A DNA stretch of 64,000 nt, taken from assembly GCA_910588965.1 (NCBI GenBank), contig CAJUSO010000008.1, positions 1 through 64,000 on the forward strand. The letters are read 5' to 3'. The position numbers were made by a program, and so were the translations under genes. The notes under the pieces were generated by a model. That model was not told where the DNA came from. It did no database searches and saw only the letters and a program-made list of their open reading frames with translations. Source of the DNA: an uncultured Lachnospiraceae bacterium (GTDB lineage Bacteria; Bacillota; Clostridia; Lachnospirales; Lachnospiraceae). Below, in pieces: positions 24,293 to 33,851 of the stretch; within the stretch, counting starts at the first letter, position 1; each line of letters starts with the position of its first letter.

Positions 24293-25294
24293 TTATACCA
24301 CATCCTGCCCCATTAATCGAAGGAATTTTTCCCTATCCTCATTTTGGCAAATAAACTTTTCCAGCTTCTCCAAATTCCGCCCGCACACCCAGGCCTTATT
24401 GGCATTGTAATAATGGTTGGCTATTTTCCAAAATTTTTCCGGAAAAGCCAGGCGGATATAAAGCTGCTTCTCCTCCTGCCCCGACAGAGGCCTTACGTCA
24501 CGGTATGCCTGCAGCATTTCCGTGCCCAAGCCAACGTCCCAATTATGCTTTTCCAATATTTTGCGCATAAAATTCCCTAAGTCCCCGACTTGGACGTCAT
24601 AGGAAGCCTTCTCAAAATTCAGGGCTGCAATCCCCGGCCTGGAAAAAAGCACATTATGCTGGTTGTAATCCCCATGGCAGATCCCATAAATCCCCTGCTC
24701 CCCCCTTTCTTGCCCCGCATCTGCCAATTCCTGCCTCTGCAGTTCGATAATCCTCTGCGCCTCCCCATAGAACATGGCAAAGCTTTTTAAAAAACCCATT
24801 TCAAATCCATTCTTCTTCTTCCTTGAAGATACATAATTGCGGATTTTCTTCAGTTCCCTGGCATGGCGCTCATTTTCCAATAGCAGCGTATCGCCCCGGA
24901 CCTGAAGATAGCTGGGTATCTCATAAGGGAATGCCCGTAGGATATTATGTATGCCGGCCAGCTGGCCGATTGCCCTGCGTATGTCCTCCCGGTTCCTGGC
25001 GTCGCACTCCCTGCCCTCATACCAATCCCTTACCATGTAGGCCGTCCCATCCGTATCCTTCGCAATAGCCGCCCCTTCTTTTGTCCTTACAACGCAGTCT
25101 ACCTGCCCGTCCCCACGCTCTTTCAAAAACTCCAGGAGGCAATGCAGGAATTCCGCCCTGCCCTCTGTGCCTTTATACTCTTTTAAGATTTTCAGCCCCT
25201 GATCCGTATCGCAGAGCAGGGAGCCGCGCCCCTTTGATACCTGCCGCACTTCAAAGGGATATTGTTCCAAAATCAGGCTTTCTCGATTAAACAC
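24293..25294 (-). CDS. CotS-family spore coat / kinase-like protein
   Basis: A 333-aa protein with the aminoglycoside-phosphotransferase-like fold used by CotS, YutH and YsxE coat proteins. The N-terminal EVRQVSKGRGSLLCDTDQGLKILKEY is typical of the family, and the catalytic-loop equivalent is GICHGDYNQHNVLF. The metal-binding Asp of the following DFD-like motif reads LNFEKASYD, so Asn replaces Asp; the protein may be an inactive kinase fold. GTG 25294 has GGAGGGG 5 nt upstream, while ATG 25348 has no site. cca lies upstream, 70 bp away. Confidence 0.8.
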   Translation of the reverse strand: MFNRESLILEQYPFEVRQVSKGRGSLLCDTDQGLKILKEYKGTEGRAEFLHCLLEFLKERGDGQVDCVVRTKEGAAIAKDTDGTAYMVRDWYEGRECDARNREDIRRAIGQLAGIHNILRAFPYEIPSYLQVRGDTLLLENERHARELKKIRNYVSSRKKKNGFEMGFLKSFAMFYGEAQRIIELQRQELADAGQERGEQGIYGICHGDYNQHNVLFSRPGIAALNFEKASYDVQVGDLGNFMRKILEKHNWDVGLGTEMLQAYRDVRPLSGQEEKQLYIRLAFPEKFWKIANHYYNANKAWVCGRNLEKLEKFICQNEDREKFLRLMGQDVV

Positions 25295-25366
25295 ACAAAC
25301 CCCTCCACCATGATATTCACAAGTTCGTTCCTCGTGTCTTTCTATCATATGTGGAGAGGCCCTATT

Positions 25367-26722
25367 CTATTCTCTTTCTTCTGATTTTCTTCTATCTTTT
25401 GCCAACTGGGCAAGGGTTGCCGGCTCATTCTGTTCTGGGCATTCCAGAACGCATTGCAGCAGGTATTCCAGCATTTCCCCCATTTTTCTGCCTGGCTCCA
25501 TGCCAAGCTGGATAAGGTCCTTGCCATTGATTGCCAAATCCTTGACCGTAAGGCATTGCTGTTTCTCTATCACCTCCCAGTACATTTTTTCAAATTTGTC
25601 AATATAAGCAAGCTTTTCTTCCCGCTGGTATGGGCTTTTGGCCAACGCATCTGCCCGTTTTACTGCAAACAGGTCCGGGAACTGCTGCAGGCCTATGCGG
25701 TGGATGGCCCGGCGCACCGGCGCCTCACGCAGGGTAGGCAGCTCATCGTGCCAGGCAACTAGCCCAGTCACCCGCTCTACCGTATCATTGTCAAATTTCA
25801 GCCGCCGCAGGATTTCCCCTGCCATCTGCGCCCCTTTTACAGGATGCCCGTAGAAATGGTAAATGCCGGCTGCGTCAACGCTCTGGCAGACAGGCTTGGC
25901 CACATCATGCAGCAGCATAGCCAGCCGGAGCACTTTATCCTGGGGGATGTTCTGCAGGGCTACCAGGGTATGCTCCCCCACATGATAGGAATGGTGCTTG
26001 TTATTCTGGGGCGTCTCCATCATCCGGTCAAATTCCGGCAGGAAAACCTGGCTCATCCCAGTCTCATAGACTGTCCTCATTTCCTCTGGATGGCCAGACA
26101 CCAGAAGCTTCACAAGCTCTGCCTGGATCCGCTCGGCGCTGACAGCACGCAGGTTCCCCGCCAGCGGGGCAATTGCTGCTTTTGTCCCTTCCTCAATGGA
26201 AAAACCAAGCTGCGCCCCAAAACGCACGGCGCGCATCATGCGCAGGGCATCCTCTGTAAACCGGTCCCTGGGGCTGCCGACACACCGGATTTTACCTTCC
26301 TCCAAATCTGCCAGCCCGCCGAACGCGTCTATCAGCCCATCCTTCTCATTATATGCCATAGCATTAATGGTAAAATCCCTGCGCTTTAAATCCTCCAGCA
26401 GGTCAGAGGTGAAAATAACTTCTTTGGGATGCCGCTTATCTTCATATTCCCCATCAATCCGATAGGTCGTGACTTCAAAGCCTTCCCCCTCATACATGAC
26501 CGTCACTGTCCCATGCTGGATGCCCGTGTCTATGGTCTTAGGGAAAATCCCTTTAACCTGAAGCGGGGAGGCTGATGTGGTAATATCCCAGTCCTCTGGG
26601 GTACGCCCCAAAATGGAATCCCGCACACAGCCTCCCACTGCATAAGCTTCACAGCCAGCATTTATTAATTTATCCAAAATATCTTTCACTTTACCTGGTA
26701 ACTGTATTGGAAGATTTTGCAT
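25367..26722 (-). CDS. cca: CCA-adding tRNA nucleotidyltransferase
   Basis: A 451-aa class II enzyme that adds or repairs CCA at tRNA 3' ends. This fits the tRNA genes in the window, which lack encoded CCA. N-terminal nucleotidyltransferase: AYAVGGCVRDSILGRTPEDWDITT, then RRDFTINAMAYN and the amino-acid template RFTEDALRMMRAVRF. A C-terminal HD domain follows (LAMLLHDVAKP). ATG 26722 has a moderate GGAAGG site. Bacterial enzymes with HD domains may also have phosphatase activity. Confidence 0.95.
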   Translation of the reverse strand: MQNLPIQLPGKVKDILDKLINAGCEAYAVGGCVRDSILGRTPEDWDITTSASPLQVKGIFPKTIDTGIQHGTVTVMYEGEGFEVTTYRIDGEYEDKRHPKEVIFTSDLLEDLKRRDFTINAMAYNEKDGLIDAFGGLADLEEGKIRCVGSPRDRFTEDALRMMRAVRFGAQLGFSIEEGTKAAIAPLAGNLRAVSAERIQAELVKLLVSGHPEEMRTVYETGMSQVFLPEFDRMMETPQNNKHHSYHVGEHTLVALQNIPQDKVLRLAMLLHDVAKPVCQSVDAAGIYHFYGHPVKGAQMAGEILRRLKFDNDTVERVTGLVAWHDELPTLREAPVRRAIHRIGLQQFPDLFAVKRADALAKSPYQREEKLAYIDKFEKMYWEVIEKQQCLTVKDLAINGKDLIQLGMEPGRKMGEMLEYLLQCVLECPEQNEPATLAQLAKDRRKSEERE

Positions 26723-26811
26723 TTTCTTTGCCTTCCTTACCCTAAATTTCCAGGTATGCCCCTACGGCGCCCCCACGCCTGTAACGGCATACCTGCCCGA
26801 TAAGCCCTAGG

Positions 26812-28215
26812 TTACAGCAGCCTGCGCACCGTAATAATCGACCGGTAGGTAGCGCTGTCATATGCACAGATCCCATAGGCTGTCCCCTTGGCATGGACAA
26901 TCTGCCCATTCCCCATATAGATTGCCACGTGGCCGGAATAACAGATCAAATCCCCTGGCTGGGCATTCTCATAACTCACTTCACGCCCTACAGACCTCTG
27001 GGCATAAGAGTAGCTTGGGATCCCAATGCCAAAATGGGCATACACATAGCTGGTAAACCCGCTGCAGTCTGCGCCAGTATTTGGGTCTTTGCCGCCCCAG
27101 ACATAGGGATTGCCTACAAACTGCAATGCATAATTCACCACATCGCTCCCGCTGATGCCTGTCGTGTACCCGGGATCCTGCCCGCCTCCAGCGCTGCCGC
27201 TATCACCGCCGCTGTTATCGCTGCCGCCGCTGGCTTCCCCGCCTTCATTGCCGGAGCCGCCATTGCTGGCGCCCCCAGGTTCCTGGCCGCTCCCACTAGC
27301 GCTGCTGCCGTCTGCTGGGGCTCCCGCATCACCCTGGCTGCTGCCGCCTGCTGGGGCTCCCGCATCACCCTGGCTGCTCCCTCTCGTGGCCACTGCCGCT
27401 GCCGCCGCCGCTTCTGCGCGCTCACGTTCTTGCCGTTCACGCTCCTGCCTCTCGCGTTCTAGCCGTTCACGTTCCAGCCTCTCACGCTCAATCCTTTCAT
27501 TCTCCTGGGCAATAATGGTGTTCTGGGCATTGATGGTTTCCTGGTATTCTGCCGCCAGTTCCCGGGCTGCCGCCAGTTTTGTATCAAAATCACCCACTTC
27601 ATCCTTCTTCTGGGCAATGGTGTTTTCAAAGTTCTCCTGTGCGACCTGGTATTCCTGGCGCTTGGCCTCCAGGCCTTTAATCTCTTCTTTCTGCTGGTCC
27701 TTAAGGCTGGCTACCTGCTTCTTCGTATCCTCATATTCAGCCAGCAGGTTCCTATCATAATCATAAACCTCATTCACATATTCCACGCGGTTCAGCAAAT
27801 CTGCAATGCTCTTGGATTCCAGGATGCTGGTGAGCATGGCTGTATTGCCTTTCTCGTACATAAAGCGGATGCGCAGCTTCATGGCCTCATATTGTTCCTG
27901 TTCATCCTGCTTCGCCTGCTTCAGGTTCGCCTTCGTCTCATCCAGCTCATCCTGCTTCACGGACAGTTCCTCTTCCAAAGTGGACAGCTCAATCATGACA
28001 TTTACCAATTCCGCATCCAGGTCGTCAATCTCCCCCCTGAGATGCCTCTGCTTTTCCTCTATCGCATCAATCTCATCCTTTTTCGACTCCAGGCTGGCTT
28101 CCGCTTCCTTCTTCTTATTCTCTGCATCGGACTTCTTATCTGCCAACGCTACGGAAAATTGGGAGAATCCCATAGCGGCTACCAGCATTGCTGCCACTAA
28201 TTTCTTTGATTTCAT
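26812..28215 (-). CDS. Secreted NlpC/P60 peptidoglycan hydrolase with coiled coil
   Basis: A 467-aa protein with a signal peptide (MKSKKLVAAMLVAAMGFSQF, cleavage after ALA). A long N-terminal coiled coil (about 28-250) of the PcsB/CwlO type ends in ERERLERER repeats and poly-Ala. A Gly/Ser/Pro linker (about 255-345, containing QGDAGAPAGGSS duplicates) follows. The C-terminal NlpC/P60 domain has catalytic Cys in GADCSGFTSY, His in SGHVAIYMG and a third polar residue in IVHAKG. It cleaves peptide cross-links in peptidoglycan, and by analogy may be activated by FtsEX through the coiled coil. AGGAGG precedes the ATG. Confidence 0.93.
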   Translation of the reverse strand: MKSKKLVAAMLVAAMGFSQFSVALADKKSDAENKKKEAEASLESKKDEIDAIEEKQRHLRGEIDDLDAELVNVMIELSTLEEELSVKQDELDETKANLKQAKQDEQEQYEAMKLRIRFMYEKGNTAMLTSILESKSIADLLNRVEYVNEVYDYDRNLLAEYEDTKKQVASLKDQQKEEIKGLEAKRQEYQVAQENFENTIAQKKDEVGDFDTKLAAARELAAEYQETINAQNTIIAQENERIERERLERERLERERQERERQERERAEAAAAAAVATRGSSQGDAGAPAGGSSQGDAGAPADGSSASGSGQEPGGASNGGSGNEGGEASGGSDNSGGDSGSAGGGQDPGYTTGISGSDVVNYALQFVGNPYVWGGKDPNTGADCSGFTSYVYAHFGIGIPSYSYAQRSVGREVSYENAQPGDLICYSGHVAIYMGNGQIVHAKGTAYGICAYDSATYRSIITVRRLL

Positions 28216-28306
28216 CCTGTCCTCCTTCTGCTTGGGTATCTTTTCCTATCAGGCGTTTCCTGAACATTATAACATTATCTCCCCAGAATATCAACCGGAC
28301 AATCTA

Positions 28307-28484
28307 CAAAAAAACAAAGAATCCTGCAAAGCAGGATCCTTGCCTGCGGAGGGCCGCTTTGGCGCACCGGGCACAACTGCGGAGCAATCTTTTACCTCTT
28401 GTGTGGGTGCGCATCCCCGGGAGGGTTTTACCTTATAGGAAAGCCATGGGCTTTCATGCTTTACAGCAACATGTTCTTTCCTAA
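28307..28484 (-). repeat. Dispersed modular repeat, copy B, ending in a terminator-like hairpin
   Basis: Read on the minus strand: module Y (28484-28432, with TTATAGGAAAGCC and GGGCTTTCATGCTTTAC on the plus strand), module X (about 28432-28355), and a hairpin AATCCTGC-TTT-GCAGGAT-like stem (28339-28319) followed by TTTGTTTTTTT. It lies between the fapA terminator and the NlpC/P60 gene. Confidence 0.82.
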
Positions 28485-28491
28485 TCATAGT

Positions 28492-28526
28492 AAAAAACTG
28501 CCGCAGGATCGCATCTCCTGCGGCAG
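28492..28526 (-). terminator. Intrinsic terminator after the FapA-family gene
   Basis: On the minus strand CTGCCGCAGGA (28526-28516) pairs with TCCTGCGGCAG (28508-28498), followed by six U. It lies 10 bp after the stop codon. Confidence 0.92.
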
Positions 28527-28536
28527 CTTCCTTCCC

Positions 28537-29892
28537 TTACATGGTGCACATCACAATCCGGTCCATGTCACGGATGAATTTCAGTCCCTTCTGTTCTTCC
28601 TGTACCTGTATCTTCAGTTCATCAATTTCCACGCAGACACCGGGATATACCCGGCCAAGTACCTTGACGCTCCCGCCCCTTGCGCGTTCCAGCTGATCCT
28701 CCAGCTTCTCCAGTTCTGCAGTGTCCTCCGCCAGCAATGCTGCATCCCGGATTTTCACCCGCAAAAGCTCTGTCCTCCTGGGGTCGCTCTTCATATCCTT
28801 CAAGACCTTAAGGCCCTTCTCAATCTTATCAAGGTTTGCCTTCTCTACCTGTATCTTGCTCTTTAAGATCCCAATCCTGCGCATCACTGCCGAACCATTC
28901 CCTATCTTGACCTTTGTCTTAACCTGGCCGTTGCTGCCTAAGGTATTTACCACAATCCCCTGGATTGCGCCTACCTCGCCGCCGATAATGCTGGCCTTCT
29001 TACCTTCTAAAATAATGTTCTCTCCACAGGATACCTGACAATTCAAAAATACATCTGCCTGAATAAAACCATTTGCATGTACTCTTGTGTATTCAAAGAA
29101 CTTCGCAAAAATATTGCCTCTTGTGCTGATGACAGCCCTGGAGGAACCCATCACGCCGCTTCTGAGCACAATATCCCTCCCTGCTTCAATCTTAGCCCCT
29201 TCCACAATTCCGTCTATTGTAATTGTCCCGGTTGCCTTTACCGTAGCGCCGCTGCAGACCCCTCCATGCACAACTACGTCCCCCCGGAAATCGATATTCC
29301 CAATGGACAGGTCCACATCACCTTGGACTTCATATACAGAAGATATGGTAACGCGGTCATTGCGCATCTCAATCTTACCATCCGTCTGTGCCGTATAGGA
29401 TAAACCGTCAGCAGAGCGGTCAAAGCCTTTGCCCTTTAAAGGAGCCAAATCCCTCCCGCGCTTTGCCAACACAATCCTGCCCTTCACGTCCATTCCGTCC
29501 GTTCCCTGGACCGCCGGATGGTACACGGCAATCTCTTGCCCTTCCGTAACCGTTTCCAGCATCTTGATGCTCCAATAATCCACGGAGCCATCTGGGGACG
29601 CCTTGGGCTTCTTGCTAAAATCCTTGTTGAACTTATATTCATAATAACCATCTACGCCATCCGTCGGCACATCGCCTTGGGCAATCAGAATCTCACGGCC
29701 AAACATCCTGGTATCTATCACATCCTGAACCGACTCTTCCAGAATCCCATATGACACGCCACTTTTATTCAATGCCTCACGTACATCGGCTATTGTATAC
29801 TCAACCATTACGGAATCTGGCAAGTAAAGGTATGCTTTCATATTATCATGGCTGACTCTTACTTCTGGGCTTTTCTTCATAATAGCTTCCAT
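28537..29892 (-). CDS. FapA-family (DUF342) protein
   Basis: A 451-aa protein of the FapA/DUF342 family. Visible parts are an N-terminal alpha/beta region, a central beta-helix-like stretch with repeated Gly turns (GDVVVHGGVCSGATVKATGT, EGAKIEAGRDIVLRSGV), and a C-terminal coiled coil (about 335-420). Some homologues bind polymer or act with flagellar/membrane-associated systems, but the role here is unknown. ATG 29892 is chosen for its GGGGGGA upstream; the M at 29925 has none. It forms a single-gene transcript ending at the hairpin 28492-28526. Confidence 0.82.
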   Translation of the reverse strand: MEAIMKKSPEVRVSHDNMKAYLYLPDSVMVEYTIADVREALNKSGVSYGILEESVQDVIDTRMFGREILIAQGDVPTDGVDGYYEYKFNKDFSKKPKASPDGSVDYWSIKMLETVTEGQEIAVYHPAVQGTDGMDVKGRIVLAKRGRDLAPLKGKGFDRSADGLSYTAQTDGKIEMRNDRVTISSVYEVQGDVDLSIGNIDFRGDVVVHGGVCSGATVKATGTITIDGIVEGAKIEAGRDIVLRSGVMGSSRAVISTRGNIFAKFFEYTRVHANGFIQADVFLNCQVSCGENIILEGKKASIIGGEVGAIQGIVVNTLGSNGQVKTKVKIGNGSAVMRRIGILKSKIQVEKANLDKIEKGLKVLKDMKSDPRRTELLRVKIRDAALLAEDTAELEKLEDQLERARGGSVKVLGRVYPGVCVEIDELKIQVQEEQKGLKFIRDMDRIVMCTM

Positions 29893-30078
29893 TACAGATC
29901 CCCCCTTGTCTGGCATTTCTGTCAAAGTACCGCTGTATAATTCATTTTATCAAATTTCATTCTGATTTTCAATCTTTTTGTGCAAAATTTACAAAGTATT
30001 CGAAACTGCCAGTACCAGCTGCCACACTGGCAACCGCCTGCGGGAAATGCCTCTTGCTTCCGTAAGCGCCTTTTTGGC

Positions 30079-32724
30079 CTACCTCTGCAATAACCGTTCT
30101 TCCACCTGCGCCATCATCTGCTCGTACTTCGCAAGCTTCTCCTTTTCCTCCTGCACCTTGGCCTCTGGCGCCTTGCTTAAGAATTTCTCATTGGACAGCA
30201 TCCCGCGGGAACGGGCAAGTTCTTTTTCCAAACGCCCTTTTTCCTTTAAGAGGCGCTCCCTTTCTTTTTCAAAATCCACCAAATCCTCTAAAGGCAGGTA
30301 GGCCACTGCGCCCGGAATCACCACGGAAACGGCGTCATCCCCAATCCCGTCTTTATCCGCCTGCACCAAAACCTCACTGGCGCTTGCCAGGGACTGGTAT
30401 GCCCCCTTCATCTCCCCAAAGGTATCCCTAAGGCTCTTATCTCCTGCCACGATATACACCTTGGCCTTCTTGCTGGGGGGGACTTCCATCTCAGCCCGGG
30501 TGTTACGGATTCCCTTCACCAAATCCTTAATATGTTCCACAGCCTCTTCTGCTTCCGGGAAATGGTACTGCTCCTGGTAGGTTGGCCATGCCGACAGCAT
30601 TATGGTAGGCTCTTCCTCCTGCAGCGTGCAGAAAATCTCCTCTGTCACAAAGGGCATATAAGGGTGCAAAAGCTTCAGCGCCTGGATCAGTACGGTCTTT
30701 AGGGTCCACATAGCCACTTTTGCAGCCTCTGGATCCTCTTCCTTGCGGAATGTCCTGGTCTTGGCAATCTCAATGTACCAGTCGCAGAATTCATCCCATA
30801 TAAAGTCATAGACCTTCTGTACTGCAATCCCCAGTTCAAACTTGTCCATATTCTCCGTCACGTCCGCCGCCAGCGTATTGGCTTTTGACAAGATCCACCG
30901 GTCTTCCGGCGCCAGCTGGGAAAGCTTTGGGGCCTCCAGCCCCCCTTCCTCCAGGTTCATCATAATAAAACGTGAGGCATTCCATATCTTATTCGCGAAA
31001 TTCCGTGCAGATTCCACCCTTTCCCAATAGAAACGCATATCATTTCCCGGCGCATTGCCTGTAATCAGGGTCAGCCGGAGGGCGTCCGCGCCATACTTCT
31101 CAATGACTTCCAGGGGGTCAATGCCATTCCCCAAGGACTTGCTCATTTTCCTGCCCTGGGAATCCCGCACCAGCCCATGGAACAGCACCGTATGGAACGG
31201 CTCCCTGCCCATCTGCTCATAGCCGGAAAAAATCATGCGGATTACCCAGAAGAAAATAATGTCATACCCCGTGACCAGCACGTCATTGGGATAGAAATAA
31301 TCCAGATCCTCTGTCTTTTCGGGCCATCCTAGGGTAGAGAAGGGCCAAAGCGCAGATGAAAACCAAGTATCCAGGGTATCCTCGTCCTGCGCCATCTTGG
31401 TGCAGCCGCATTTCGGGCATTTTCCGGGATTCTCCCTTGCCACGACGAATTCCCCGCAATCCGCGCAATAATAAGCCGGTATCCGATGCCCCCACCAGAG
31501 CTGCCTGGAAATACACCAATCCCGGATATTGTCCGTCCAGTTAAAATAAATCTTCTCCATGCGCTCCGGCAGCAACGTAATCTCTTTCTTTTTTACCGCC
31601 TCAACGGCAGGCTTGATCAGCCCGTCCATCTTCACAAACCACTGCTGCTTTATCATAGGCTCCACGGTCGTGCTGCAGCGGTCATGGGTCCCAACATTAT
31701 GGGAATGGGGCACAACCTTCACCAAAAGCCCCTGCTCCTTAAGATCCTCCACCATCCGCTTCCTGGCCTCATACCGGTCCAGGCCTTCATATTTCCCGCC
31801 GTTTTGGTTAATCTTGGCATCATCGCCCATCACGTTGATTTCCGGGAGGTTATGGCGTTTGCCCACTTCGAAGTCATTGGGGTCATGGGCTGGGGTAATC
31901 TTCACGCACCCAGTACCAAATTCCTTGTCCACATAGTGGTCCGCCACTACAGGGATCTCACGCCCAACCAACGGCAGGATTAATGTCTTCCCAATCAGGT
32001 CCTGATACCTTTCATCCTCTGGGTTTACCGCAACGGCGGTATCGCCCAGCAGGGTCTCCGGCCTGGTGGTGGCAATTTCCACAAAACGCCCTTCCTCGCC
32101 TTTTACCGGGTAGTTGATATGCCAGAAAAACCCATCCTGCTCTTCATGCTCCACCTCGGCGTCCGAAATCGAAGTCTTGCAGACAGGGCACCAGTTCACG
32201 ATGCGGGAGCCTTTATAAATCAGGCCTTTTTCATAAAGCTTGATAAACACTTCCTGCACTGCCTTGGAACAGCCCTCATCCATAGTGAAACGCTCCCTGT
32301 CCCAGTCTGCGGATGAGCCCATTTTCTTTAGCTGCTTGATGATGCGGCTGCCATATTCCTCCCTCCATTCCCAGACTTTTTCCAAAAAGCCCTCCCTGCC
32401 AAGGTCTTTTTTGTCAATGCCTTGTTCTTTCAGGGATTCTATCACTTTTACCTCCGTAGAGATAGAGGCATGGTCTGTGCCGGGCTGCCACAGGGCGTTA
32501 TAGCCCTGCATGCGTTTATAGCGGATTAAGATGTCCTGCATCGTATTGTCCAAGGCATGCCCCATATGCAGCTGGCCGGTGATGTTGGGGGGAGGCATCA
32601 CAATGGTAAAAGGCTTTTTGCTGCGGTCTGGCTCTGCATGGAAATATTTGTTCTCCTCCCATTTCTGGTAAAGACGGTCTTCTATGGATTTTGGGTCATA
32701 GGTTTTGGCTAATTCTTTGCTCAT
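30079..32724 (-). CDS. valS: Valyl-tRNA synthetase
   Basis: An 881-aa class I synthetase. The HIGH motif reads PPPNITGQLHMGHALDN, the editing domain is central, KMSKSLGNG carries the second signature, and a C-terminal coiled coil (about 815-880) ends the protein. A zinc-like Cys cluster is seen in CADCGEF...CPKCGC. AAAAGGAGACG precedes the ATG. Expression is controlled by the T-box leader upstream (32801-33095). A copy of dispersed repeat module Y lies between the T-box terminator and the ribosome binding site. Confidence 0.97.
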   Translation of the reverse strand: MSKELAKTYDPKSIEDRLYQKWEENKYFHAEPDRSKKPFTIVMPPPNITGQLHMGHALDNTMQDILIRYKRMQGYNALWQPGTDHASISTEVKVIESLKEQGIDKKDLGREGFLEKVWEWREEYGSRIIKQLKKMGSSADWDRERFTMDEGCSKAVQEVFIKLYEKGLIYKGSRIVNWCPVCKTSISDAEVEHEEQDGFFWHINYPVKGEEGRFVEIATTRPETLLGDTAVAVNPEDERYQDLIGKTLILPLVGREIPVVADHYVDKEFGTGCVKITPAHDPNDFEVGKRHNLPEINVMGDDAKINQNGGKYEGLDRYEARKRMVEDLKEQGLLVKVVPHSHNVGTHDRCSTTVEPMIKQQWFVKMDGLIKPAVEAVKKKEITLLPERMEKIYFNWTDNIRDWCISRQLWWGHRIPAYYCADCGEFVVARENPGKCPKCGCTKMAQDEDTLDTWFSSALWPFSTLGWPEKTEDLDYFYPNDVLVTGYDIIFFWVIRMIFSGYEQMGREPFHTVLFHGLVRDSQGRKMSKSLGNGIDPLEVIEKYGADALRLTLITGNAPGNDMRFYWERVESARNFANKIWNASRFIMMNLEEGGLEAPKLSQLAPEDRWILSKANTLAADVTENMDKFELGIAVQKVYDFIWDEFCDWYIEIAKTRTFRKEEDPEAAKVAMWTLKTVLIQALKLLHPYMPFVTEEIFCTLQEEEPTIMLSAWPTYQEQYHFPEAEEAVEHIKDLVKGIRNTRAEMEVPPSKKAKVYIVAGDKSLRDTFGEMKGAYQSLASASEVLVQADKDGIGDDAVSVVIPGAVAYLPLEDLVDFEKERERLLKEKGRLEKELARSRGMLSNEKFLSKAPEAKVQEEKEKLAKYEQMMAQVEERLLQR

Positions 32725-32753
32725 GGTTCGTCTCCTTTTGGATGTATTTTTTG

Positions 32754-32800
32754 CAATGGGCTTTCATGCTTTACAGTAACACGGCCTTTCTGAATAAGGC
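32754..32800. repeat. Dispersed repeat module Y, copy C
   Basis: GCAATGGGCTTTCATGCTTT, then ACAGTAACACGGCCTTTCTG and AATAAGG match module Y of copies A and B. It lies inside the valS leader, downstream of the T-box terminator. Confidence 0.8.
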
Positions 32801-33095
32801 AAAAAAGCCCTTCACTGGAGATTTCCAGCAAAGGGCGTATAAACCGCGGTACCACCTTTCTTCATGCCAATGCATCCCATCCCTGCCTCCAGGAGGGGAT
32901 GGCACTGCCATACCTCTCATCCTATAACGGGGATTAGCCGGAAAAGCCTACTGAAATACGGGGCTTTTGCCTTCCTGTTCAGCCTTCCAGTTCAAAAGCT
33001 ACCTTCTGCAGGCCTTTCTCCTGGCGGCCTTCCAGCCTGTGGGCCGCCATCTCTGGCAAGGGGGTCCTGCATACTCCTCTTTCTCATTACTATTT
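32801..33095 (-). promoter_or_regulatory. T-box riboswitch controlling valS
   Basis: On the minus strand the invariant T-box AGGTGGTACCGCGG lies at 32857-32844. The terminator is 32836-32801 (GCCCTT...CTGGA/TCCAG...AAGGGC and six U). Upstream, Stem I elements include GGCTGGAAGGCC. A GUA triplet at 33002-33000 sits where the specifier is expected, matching valine. The 5' limit is approximate. Uncharged tRNA-Val would stabilise the antiterminator and allow valS transcription. Confidence 0.93.
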
Positions 33096-33167
33096 CCTAC
33101 ATGGAATTTCCACTGCACTCAATTCTTTCTAACCATATTAAAAGCTGGACGCTGAAATGTCAAGTAA

Positions 33168-33851
33168 TTAATGCAACATTTTCAAAATATTCTGATAAAC
33201 CGTCTCCCTGGCTGCCTCCCTTTCCATTTCTGGGAACAGCTTCTGATGGGTCAGGTAAAAGGCATACACCATGAACTGCGATAAGATGGCGCTCCAAACC
33301 TTGAAAGGATCCGCTTCCTGGATCTGCCCATTCTCAGTCGCAAGCTCCAGCAGGCGCCTGGTTAGGCCCGGCACCAGGCCGCAGCCCTCACTGTGCTTTT
33401 TGATTTCTTCCCATAGGCCGTTCCCAGTTATCGTATTGTCCTTCATGATTTTCTCCAGCAGGGTAAAGCCGCTGTACCTTTGGTTGGAAGCCTCCATCAT
33501 ATCAAGCCCCCTAAAGATAATCTCCCGGAAGCTCTGGCCGCTTTTGATTAAATCCATTATCATGTAGAAATGCCTGGCCGCCTCATATTCGATGGCGCCC
33601 ACAATCATTTCCTCCTTGCTGGAAAAATATTCATATGCCGTCCCTTTCCCTATCCCGGCCTTAGCGGTGATTTCGGAGACCTTAAGCGTGGTAAGCTCTC
33701 TGCCAGAGGCAAATAAATCCAGCACTGCCTCGTACATAGCTGTCACTTTTGGGGGATAGGCGGGCCCATTGCCCGGAAAAAAGGCGCTTTTTCCTGCTTC
33801 TGCCCGCCCTTGCCCAGATGGCTGTGGGAGCCTTGTGCTTTCTTTTCCCAT
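33168..33851 (-). CDS. TetR/AcrR-family repressor of the RND operon
   Basis: A 227-aa regulator. The N-terminal HTH is LKVSEITAKAGIGKGTAYEYFSS (about 60-85), preceded by an unusual Gly/Pro-rich extension of about 30 residues. The C-terminal helices form the ligand and dimer domain. Its ATG overlaps the stop of the RND transporter gene (TAATG), so the two are co-translated. It probably binds the GACC-GACT-GGTC palindrome at 37934-37945 and autoregulates. Confidence 0.9.
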   Translation of the reverse strand: MGKESTRLPQPSGQGRAEAGKSAFFPGNGPAYPPKVTAMYEAVLDLFASGRELTTLKVSEITAKAGIGKGTAYEYFSSKEEMIVGAIEYEAARHFYMIMDLIKSGQSFREIIFRGLDMMEASNQRYSGFTLLEKIMKDNTITGNGLWEEIKKHSEGCGLVPGLTRRLLELATENGQIQEADPFKVWSAILSQFMVYAFYLTHQKLFPEMEREAARETVYQNILKMLH

